Shown piece by piece: positions 55,263-64,000 of a stretch of 64,000 nt of DNA. Each line of letters begins with the position of its first letter. Positions within the stretch are counted from its first letter, which is position 1. The notes under the pieces were generated by a model. That model was not told the DNA's origin, searched no databases, and saw only the letters and a list, made by a program, of their open reading frames with translations. The stretch is from Hirundichthys speculiger. Taxonomy: Eukaryota; Chordata; Actinopteri; Beloniformes; Exocoetidae. Location: the NCBI GenBank assembly GCA_018398805.1, contig JAGFBZ010000178.1, positions 1,895,001 to 1,959,000 of the forward strand, in the 5' to 3' direction. Both the position numbers and the translations under genes were made by a program.

Positions 55263-56937
55263 TTCTTTCCAACAAAGAGTAAAAGACTTAATAATGCAAA
55301 CGCTGGCGAGAAAGACACCGTTCAGGTGGTGAAGCCCCCCCCCCCACTATTTGAGAGGACTGGTACAGTTAAATGCAGCATCTAAGAGGGTAACTTGCAA
55401 CCAGGAGCTTCTTGTCATCAGCCTTCGATGAAGTGATCATCAGCAGGAGTTCAGACTGCTATAACAGCAGATGCTTTGGCAGTTTGCTGGTCTGCAGCAT
55501 TCAGGTGAGTGCCAACCCAACGCCAGCAGGGAAAAACATGAATCAGTGGTCTTAGAGAAGGAACAGTTGCTCCACATCAGTCTTTGAAATACTTTTAAAA
55601 AAACATTTCCAAAGAATTAATCCCATTTTCTGCTGTGAAAATGACTATTCACACGTGGAAAGCGTCCGAGACAGCTGCCAACCTTGCCAGGAGGTGACGC
55701 GCCAGCGAATTTAACCAAAGGTCAGTCCGTGCGGAAACGCGAACAAAACCACGGAGCTGGATGCCGGACCTGACCCGCCCCTCTGAGCTGCGTTTATGTT
55801 CATCACAGCACAGTTAGAAGAGGACTTGAACAGCTTTTCCATTTAAAACGGGAGCTCTGACAAGAACAGTGCACAGAGGGAGTTAAAGAGTTCAGCTACA
55901 GACTTGGGTGATAATTCTGTGTTTTATGTTGATGTTTTCACCCACTGTTAAAAAAAACAAAAAAACAAAAAACAATGTTTAATAGTGACTTTTAGGGACT
56001 TGGTTCTGAACCAGTTTCTCCTTTTGTGCTGCAATGGTCTGATTCATTTACAGCGACTGCTCAGAGTCCTGTCTCGGCTCTATGATTTATGCAGTTACAT
56101 TCTGATGTTTCCTCCGCTGGAGGTGAATGTGAACTAAGTGCAGATCATCAAAGGAGGTGCAGCCTGTTCCCATGCTTGTTCCTCAGGTCTTGCTATTAAA
56201 TATAAGAAGATCAGGTTAAGTGATCAAAGACCCCTGGTTTCTGGGGCTTAAGTTTTCCTCCATTTCATCAAAGGCCATTAGTCTTTTTAACCTCCACTAC
56301 CTCAAGGTAACATAAAACTGGCAGGTAATGGAGCTTTGCCTTTCCTGTAAATACTGTACGTGCCTTTTCCAGTGGGAACCAATATGAAAGAGGATATAAT
56401 GACACAAAATGGCAGCTTCTTTCTCACATTCCTCCAGCCTGCAACAACAAAGGCACCTGTCTCTTTTATCTATAAAAAAAAAAAAACAATACAAGCAGAC
56501 TTCAAAAGCATATCCGGCTGACACTTGGTTTTTCCTCTGACCAAAGCGTTTATCAGACAGGCATATATCAGGCCACTCTGGGGCATTGTGCTGCCAGTAA
56601 GCCGCTTCCCCCTGCCCCTGGTTAATAGTCACGACATGTGTCCTTCCACACCGCGACGTGGGACCCATTAGTGTCAACTTCCCGTTAATGACTAATCTAT
56701 TCTCATGGTGCTCTGGCACTCTTTGATGCAACAATTAAAAAAAAAAAAAAAATCCTGCAACATAATAACAATAAAAAAAAGAAGTTTTACACAAACAAGA
56801 GTAAAATTTCCACCCGCGGTGCGATGTTGGCTCAGTAGTTGGCAGCTGAGTTTACAATCCTACCTCCAAAAACTGCTGGGACAAGATTCACTGTGGAGCA
56901 TTAAACATAAAATAAAGAAACAAAATTTTGTCTTTCA
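55263..56937. other. no gene; possible conserved block at 56280-56710
   Basis: A C11 run lies at about 55337-55347 and A-rich tracts at 55951-55975, 56468-56484 and 56736-56751. The ORF at 56297-56734 (minus) has no domain. Confidence 0.35.
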
Positions 56938-59365
56938 GCCTCTTCTTCCAACAACAGTCCATGTGCGTGTCTGGGAACTGAGGAGACCAGCTGCTGGAGT
57001 TTTGGTGGAAGTACGTGGTCCCACTGATGTTTGATTCAGGATCTGAGCTGCTCAAAAGTCCTCACTCCACTTTGTTGAACTTTTTTCATGATCGATCAAA
57101 TGTTTTGGTTGGCGAAAGGTCTGGACTGCAGGCAGACTACAAAGTAGAGCTGAGCGATTTTATCGATTCTGTGATATATATCGATATTTTATTTCCCAGA
57201 GAGTATTGATTTTTCAGCCGCGGGTATCGATATTCTAAGCTTCTTTCAAAACCCCCGTGTCCCACCTTTAAAAGCTTGCAAGTAACAATTTGCACTGTTT
57301 AAATAAATGAAACAATTTTTCTCAACATATCTTTTATTCATTTTGTCCAGCATTTGCAAGCTGCCTGTCAGCCATATAATGTGTAATTGATGCTTTCAGT
57401 TCAATAAATTCAAACAAAGTCATTGGAACACTCACAAGAGGTTACCAAAATCACTTTGTCCCTTTAAAATGTTTGGGAAAATGATGTACAGAGATCCCTT
57501 ATTTTTTGCGGTTAATGGGGACCGGCGCCCCCCTGAAAATCAAAATCCGCGAACAGGAGCTGGAGCCCCCCCGAGCCTAAATAATGTGTTTAAAATATGT
57601 TTAAAAACCGCAAAAACATAGCGAGACACTGCAGCGAAACAAGACAAAGGCTCAACTGTGGTCTTTCTGTTACCTTCACAGCCTCTGGTCTCTGAACTGT
57701 AGTAAAGAAACTGCTGGTATTGTGCTATTTTGGGCTCGTAATTAGCGGCTAACATGCTAACAACAACAAAAGAAAGTTTTTCTCTGCATGGAACGAGCAC
57801 TTTATTCTGGCACTGCAGGAACTTGTAACATCACACAGGTTGTATTGTTGGGCTCCTGTCGGTTAATAGAGAATGTAAATCTATACACGCTGGGCTGCTG
57901 TTGATGCTCACTACACTTTTCATCTAACCCCGTTTTCATTCTGCCGTCCCACAACACACACACTACATTACCCATAAGGCCACACCATTACCCATAAGGC
58001 TACCTTCCTAAACGGGCTCACAACATTTCTGCACTGTGAGAGAACGCGCACAACATCCTGTGATATTTCCGTAATTTTTTTCTTGATTTTTTTATCATAT
58101 TATATATTTCTGAAAAATCCACGAATAACTAAAACTACGGAACTTAAAGCATGAATTGGCAAGAGATGACTGTAAATGTATTGTAAGATGAATATCGATA
58201 TATATCGTATTGTGAGCGAAATATTGTGTATCGCATCGTATCACGATATTAGTGTATCGCTACAGCCCTACTGCAAAGCCAGCATTTTCTAATCAAAGCA
58301 GCGTGCAGTTTGATATTGTCGTCCTGAAAGACGCAAAGCCTCCTCAGAAAAAATATCGCTCTTAAACCTGTAGCTGCACATCTTCCAGCATTGCGGTTTC
58401 CTCTACTGGTGTCCAGGCTGCCAGTCCCACGGGTGCTAACGCACCTCCGTCCCTTCAGAGATGATAACAAGCCAAATTACCCCTCACCTCTGAAATCTTC
58501 AAAACACAATTTCAAATTTAGATTATTCGGAGCATGAGACATTTTCCACTTCACCTCAGGGCATTTTAAATGAGCTTCAGGAGGAGATAGCCGTTCACAC
58601 GCGTCTTCTTCGTTACATTGAGCTTCAACCTGCAGCAGAGTCATGTCCTAACGGTGGACTCACGCTGAACGCGTCCATCTCCATAGACTTCAGAAGGGGT
58701 GACGGCCATCCGCCGGCTTATTTGTGCACCAAGGGGGAAGAAATTTGATTGGGCGTTTTTGGTATGATGAAGAAACGCCAGAACCTCTCCACCGTTCCAC
58801 TGTGATTTCCTGCAGTCTTCCTGATCCCTTTCAGAGACTTATATTTACAGCACCATGCCTGAAGATGGACGTTGATTAAATTCAGATTTTTAGCCTTGTC
58901 CAGTGCGCACAGAGATTCTTCCAGATTCTCTGAAAAACTAAAACTATTTATTGTAGATGATGATGTATTAAAACTCTTTGCAGTTCTTCCCTGAGGAACA
59001 TTATTCTTCCACTGTTTCACAATCTCTTAGATCAGTGAAGGTCTGCCCATCGTCACCTTTTAAAGACACTGTCTCCGTTAGATGCTCTTTTTTTTTTTAT
59101 ATCCATTCATGTCGCTGACCTGTTGCCTAATTAATGAACCTAACTGGTTGCCAGATGTTCTTCCAGGTGTTTCTCTTCCAGTGCCCTTTACTTCTCCAGC
59201 CTTTTTTTTTTCGCTCTGTTGTACAACTTCACTGAAATACGTTGCTTGTGAAATGGTCTTTCTGTGTTTTAATGTAAATAAAATAAAGGTTTATGAGACT
59301 TACAAATAACTGTATTCTGCTTTTACGCACATTTGACTCAAAATCCCAGCTTTTTTTGGACTTTG
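56938..59365 (-). mobile_element. Tc1-like element interrupted by hAT
   Basis: On the plus strand the host reads GGGAACTGAGGAGACCAGCT, CATGATCGATCAAATGTTTT and CGAAAGGTCTGGACTGCAGG. After the hAT it continues as AAAACACAATTTCAAATTTA, TTTTCCACTTCACCTCAGGG, TGTCGCTGACCTGTTGCC, and CTTACAAATAACTGTATTCT at the end. This is the reverse complement of Tc1 transposase plus 5' UTR and TIR. No frame longer than about 100 residues survives. Confidence 0.78.
57145..58270. mobile_element. hAT element inserted in Tc1
   Basis: The left end is TAGAGCTGAGCGATTTTATC. The right end, read inward, is TAGGGCTGTAGCGATACACT. Flanks are CTACAAAG (57137-57144) and CTGCAAAG (58271-58278), one mismatch. Subterminal DNA holds TATCGATATTTTAT and ATCGTATCACGATATT words. 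The Tc1 host is continuous across it. Confidence 0.88.
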
Positions 59366-62300
59366 AACATTGCGAGCGAACCTATGGAGAGACCCCAGGT
59401 AACGTTGTGCTTTGCTCCACCTCGATCCCTCTGGTTTTCCACAGCCATTTGCATGCCAGCTAGATCTGGACCAGATGGGAAAGAAAAGAACATTTTTCTC
59501 TCTTTGTCTGCCTCGGCCTCTTTTCTGTGAGAGCGAGAGGAAGGTCTAGAAGTCTGCATTGAAGACAGACAACTCTCAAACATAAGGCCAGCATGTGTTG
59601 GCGCGCTGAGCCCACAGACCGCTTTGGGTCCAACTGGAGTCTCGCTTGCTTGCACAACAGCCACATCATCGGTCCGATAGCGCCACAGACAGAACCGCTC
59701 CTCCTGCGTCCTGACTGGAGCTGGCAGCTTTTGTTTCACCCCCAAATGTGCACATTTTGCACCAGGATGAAACAGATTTGTTTTGTTTTTTTTAATGACA
59801 CCTATAAAACCACCAGCTTAGATGCTAAAGATTAGAGACAGGAATCATGAACCAGAAGGACAAGAGCTGAATCCCTTTCTCTCTCTCTCATTTATTATTT
59901 CAGTGAAGTTGGCACCGCTACAAAGTTGGTGAGGATATTTGGGGTCCAGGTTCAGTTGAGCTGAACTTCGACTGTAAAAACTCGCGGAAAATCAAAGCGG
60001 CGTTTCGTGTTATTGCTCAACTGAAGTGCTCTTCAACATTCCACCCAAAAAGCTGCACTTGTGCATTTTGGTGCAAGGAAGCAGTGGAGGCATGCGGCGG
60101 GCTTCAGACTCCTGCCATCAAAAACAGCGGGTAAACGGCTCACATGAACTCACTCGTTTCTGCAGCAGCGCCGCTTCTGAAGTTTTGTGAACAAAAAAAA
60201 AAAGATATATCTTTTGCATTAAAACATGTCAGATATTAACCCTGATATCTGGACGGGGGGATTTAGCGTTCGGCCAAAGCAACATCTGAAAAACATGAAC
60301 TATAGCAGCTCTGCACGCTTCGTCGGCACTAATGAGCACCTTATTTCCCTCTGAGCATTTATGTGCTTTAACCTGAAACATACCTCTCCCCTTCTATTCG
60401 CAGTATCATCACTGCTGGCCTCTTTTGCACTTTTTTCTACATCTGCAGCCAGCTGGCTGGGAGTCCGTACGGCGCTCTGTGTACCGGTAAATATTCCATA
60501 CAACTCTCTTTGTCCCGTCTGTATCCACTGGCTTCGCAGCATTCATCAGAAACCCTTTGAAGCACTGCTGATTTCACTTTGTAGCCGAAAACAAATAGCA
60601 TGTACTTTTTTTATTGCTTGCATGATGTTTTCTATTTTCCCCATAATCCCTTAAAGTTTGTCCTCGGCGGTGCTGCATGTGCTAAGATCCCTTCCTCGCT
60701 CCCTCCCCATCCCTCGTCCCTCTCTCTTTCTATCTAATTCCAAACAAAAGGGAGTTGGACGCTCGTTCCAAACGTTGGATTTGTAAATGCTTCGAACCAC
60801 TTCTGAGGGAGAGACAGAATTAGAACCAAAACACTGACGCAGAGCGGAGAAATAACATGTTGTCCAACATTAAAGCCTCGAAATTATTAAGGCTGTGCGA
60901 GACAGAAAGGCAGATTTTAACGGGGCTTTGCTCAAAATAAACGTCGGAGCCACAGTTCCGATCCTCACTGAAGGTGAAATTCAGCTTGATCTCTTGTTTT
61001 TCTGAGGAATTTAATGAAGCTAATTAGATTAGCGTTGGCGCTGTGAGTAAAATAATCGCTGTCCAGAGCGGTCTTACTGACTAGAGCGCCGGAGTGACCG
61101 TGGCATGGGTGTCACACGCCGGACCGTGAGGTTTGTGTTGGTGACGTGTCCTGCCGCTTCGTCCAGGAGACGCCAGCAAGGCACCGCGGCACGATTAGGG
61201 AGCAAACAATACCAGGGCCCGGTGCCATCTCCAGCTGCTTCCTCTCCACACGGGCCCTCAGCGAAGTGGATTGGACTTCTTTATTCCCCTTTTATAAGAC
61301 AGACATGAAAGACGGAGCTGTTTATGTGTGTTTATTATGACTCTGATCCACAATAGGAACCTTGAGGAAGACTCCCCCAGAGAATCAAAGTGCTGCTTTG
61401 TGTTTGAAGCTGGATGCGAGTGGTCACAAACACCGGGATCAGCTGGTTACAATGGGTCCATTAATTCTGCTGACATTCGAGCGTGATGTAGCAGAACCTC
61501 AGCTTCCCCGGCTCTGGTGCTTCTTTTCCCAGCAGGCTCGGTCTCTACCTGAAAGTGGCCAAAAAAATAAAAAATTTAAAAAAGTCTCCCCCATTGTTGC
61601 ACCGAGAGCATCCGCTCTCACTCTGAAAACTTGGCCACATCCCATGCAGAGCCCTGCAGGGAATGGCAAAGCCTCACGTCTGCAGCCGATTAGGGAGAGA
61701 GATTAAGGCCTGCCAGGAGAAACCGGGCCATGGTGGAGGTGTGGGCACTGGGAGAGATGGAATGAATAAAAGACGAGTTCAGACCAAATCAGGCCTGTCG
61801 GGCTTATCCGGCATCGACTGCACAGTGGTAGGAGCCTCCTGATAAAGATACGAGGAAAAGGAGATGGAGGGGGGAGAAAAACACCGAACTGTCAGGGTTA
61901 CATCGGTTCCAACCCGCCGTCCCAAACACATTCCCATCATCCCCCCCTTTATCTTCATCTCACGTCTCAGCTGATGCGATGGCCTCTTTGATTCGGAGTC
62001 ATGCTGGCGCTCTCGGTTCCCACCCGGCCAACGGAGATTCCTCCGTCCTCGTAGTAATTTACAGTAGCGCACGACTCCATCTGCGCTCACCTCCCGCTGA
62101 GAGGGAAGGGATTTCATCGCCTTCACGCATTCGACGCGCCGCCGGCACGTTCACGTTCAGCGAGATCTTCATCTGCAGCCTTTTCATCTCTAATCGTAAC
62201 GAAGATTTGTCGTCAAATGTTTGTCGTTTGGCGTCGAACCCGCGGCGTAAAATCTGCCATCTTCAACGCGGGTTTTGGTGTCGGATTAACAAGATGAATC

Positions 62301-62458
62301 ATTTCAGATAAACAGCCGACAAATGAGTCAGAGGCTGCACGTTTTACAGCGAGCACTGTTACGTTAAAGTTTCATCCACGGGAGCAAAATGTATCAAACC
62401 TCCTGCGGCGGCCAGTGGGCTCTACCTGACAAATAAATACTGCACCTGCAGCAACCAG
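59366..62458. other. no gene recognised; mostly unique-looking sequence
   Basis: About 3 kb without repeat ends. ORFs at 59338-59835, 60300-60654, 61105-61340, 61362-61706 and 61779-62311 overlap on both strands and have no domain. The part around 62090-62280 is CpG-richer than its surroundings. No splice-flanked exon could be supported. Confidence 0.4.
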
Positions 62459-62928
62459 TAGAGGCGGGCAGATCGATCCAAATATCGATAATATCGATAC
62501 CAACACTGGTATTGATATCGAATGATACTCAAGCTTTTTTCTCTCCCACAAGCACTGAGAGTATCCAGGTAGATCAGAGTGGAGATCTTCAGCATCAATT
62601 CATATTAACCCTTTAAGCGCCAAAGTTGCAATATTGCGACAAGCAACATTGTTGACTATAACAGGCTGTATCTATAAATGTCAGTAGTGTCGGTGAGTCA
62701 GCGCGCCATAGTCCACAATCAGCACATTGTATATCAGATGCTTCACCTCAGCGTGGCCGAGGTGGAAGCATTCTGCAATCGCCAAGCAGGTCAAGATGTC
62801 ACGGAGGCTCATAGCACTGCAAATATGGAAAAATGTAGTGGGGATGAAAACAACCGCAGTTGTCCTGGCAATGCAGGAGAAGCCACGGGGAAAAAACACA
62901 CCGCTAATGGCGCACCGGAAATCACAGC

Positions 62929-62937
62929 GATGACGAC

Positions 62938-62983
<46 letters not shown>

Positions 62984-62994
62984 GTGATGATGGT
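62929..62994. repeat. GAT/ATG trinucleotide repeat
   Basis: A near-perfect GAT tract lies inside the piggyBac-like element, with GAC variants at the start and two GGT variants at the end. In one frame it codes for a run of Asp. The poly-Met and poly-His frames listed by translation are artefacts of it. Confidence 0.93.
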
Positions 62995-63009
62995 TGAGGC
63001 TGAGAGTTC

Positions 63010-63222
63010 TTGAGAGAAGAGGAAGAGTATAGAAAGTGGAATTGTGATGAACCTGTTGGTTTTTGTGGAGACGATCTGACAAATTCTGAACCGATTGATT
63101 TCATCCCTTTTCCAAATTATGAATTCTGGAGCTTCACCAATCAAACAAATAGAAAAGGCCACCAGTTCTTTGAAAGAGAAATATTAAAACCAAACTCCAG
63201 ATTTCATGACTCCCTGAAATGA
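63010..63222 (+). pseudogene. unrecognised frame inside piggyBac-like element
   Basis: The frame after the GAT tract runs through REEEEYRKWNCDEP, GDDLTNSEPIDFIPFPNYEF and KGHQFFEREILKPNSRFHDS before a stop. It is acidic at first and shares its frame with the poly-Asp run, but two stops lie between them. It could be the remains of an acidic N-terminal region of a transposase. No similarity to the piggyBac catalytic domain is visible. Confidence 0.35.
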
Positions 63223-64000
63223 AAGCTTTCATTGTGCATGGGGCTTGAGGAAAAAATCTTAAAAAATGAGGACTACTGGGCAGGTTTGGGCAGGTGATGT
63301 CACAATAATCAATGACAAATCTACTTCCATTCCAAATTTTGGATCACACTGAAGATATTTCTCATTTACAGTATGCCTTTACCTCAAACCACTTTAAAGT
63401 TATAGACTTTTGAAACCTTGATATCAAAATTGAACATTTTCCAATATGGCCGCCACCTTGTGACGTCATAATATGGAAATTACATGAATAATTTCACTCC
63501 CGTCACAGACTTTGAGTCATACTGAACAATTTTCTCATTGACAGTATACCTTTATCTCAAACTGGTTTCAAGTTAGAGCCTTTTGAAATCTTAATATCAA
63601 AATTGTATATTTTCTTGAAAAAACCCTGGCGCCTAAAGGGTTAACTTTCAAAGTATATGTTACTTAAGTCATATTGTTGAGGTTTGACCTCTAATGCTGG
63701 ATTCTAAACTAAGTGATCACTGAAGAGCTCCAGTCAGAGAGCACACAAGTCATCAGATGAATTTAGTTCTTTACTTTACGTTGCATTTCACAGAGTGCAC
63801 AACACCTTTTTGGATAGTTTCTGTAAGAACAAATACAGTAACTGAATGAGTAGCAGTAAATAAACACTTACTAATACATAAAGATGTATTCAAATGCATA
63901 ATAAGGGCTATGTATGGATACAATTTCTATGTAAACTAAGGAATGATGGGAAAGGAGATCAAATGTTATCTTAAAACGATGCTAACTTGCGATTATATTA

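Larger units (their letters stand above)
62609..63640 (+). mobile_element. piggyBac-like element
   Basis: The ends are CCCTTTAAGCGCC and, read inward from the right, CCCTTTAGGCGCC. They are flanked by TTAA on both sides (62605-62608 and 63641-63644), the piggyBac signature. The 1032-bp element has a short frame with a poly-aspartate run coded by the GAT repeat at 62929-62985, but no DDD catalytic domain. It is nonautonomous. Its right half is duplicated at 18997-19452. Confidence 0.88.
62459..64000 (+). mobile_element. hAT left end interrupted by piggyBac, runs off window
   Basis: TAGAGGCGGGCAGATCGATC at 62459, followed by AATATCGATAATATCGATAC, is a hAT-type terminus. GCAACCAG before it would be half of the 8-bp duplication. 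A piggyBac-like element sits inside from 62609. No right end occurs before the window closes, so the extent is open. Confidence 0.5.

Noticed and set aside
62681..63162. Poly-His, poly-Ser and poly-Ile ORFs on the minus strand
   Set aside because: They are readings of the GAT/ATG repeat in a piggyBac-like element.

Overview
This window looks like noncoding DNA from a teleost fish, either intergenic or inside a long intron. I found no host protein-coding exon, rRNA gene or convincing tRNA gene. The organism call rests on the repeats. There are many Tc1-like elements whose ends read CAACCCCAA and AAAGTTGGGA. There are LINEs ending in GAATT, ATTTGAT or ATTCTAG tandem tails, and a fish-type tRNA-derived SINE ending in GGATGGATGG. 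There are also many hAT elements, two PIF/Harbinger-like MITEs and a piggyBac-like element. Family names come from motif recognition and remembered consensus only; no database search was run.

Layout. At 1-10000 there are LINE fragments (617-663, 3763-4850, 4960-5081, 6805-7560, 8769-9527), one hAT element (2464-3195) and a MITE with 99-bp terminal inverted repeats (9086-9415). At 10000-28000 the sequence is mostly unannotated, with hAT elements at 11939, 14087, 16232, 20298, 23645 and 25499, a SINE with a Tc1 fossil at 21727-22400, and a lone piggyBac-type end at 18997. From 28448 to 35458 there are two Tc1 elements broken up by nested insertions. From 37621 to 40672 a third Tc1 element carries an 11-copy, 41-bp minisatellite, a 5'-truncated LINE with an open reverse-transcriptase reading frame (38942-39784) and a hAT element. 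From 42605 to 59365 there are four more Tc1-type relics, two of them interrupted by hAT elements, plus two PIF/Harbinger-like MITEs and a LINE fragment. At 62459-64000 a hAT left end is interrupted by a complete piggyBac-like element.

The coding capacity is only decayed transposon protein. It comprises reverse-transcriptase pieces, Tc1 DDE transposase fossils, and BED zinc fingers from hAT transposases. Thirteen hAT elements can be bounded by 8-bp target-site duplications (seven exact, six with one or two mismatches), and several insertions can be ordered in time by nesting. The points most worth checking are the minisatellite that grew out of a Tc1 transposase gene, the long-TIR MITE with an apparent 6-bp duplication, and the stacked insertions. 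Non-repeat stretches that resemble conserved regulatory DNA are listed as findings only.
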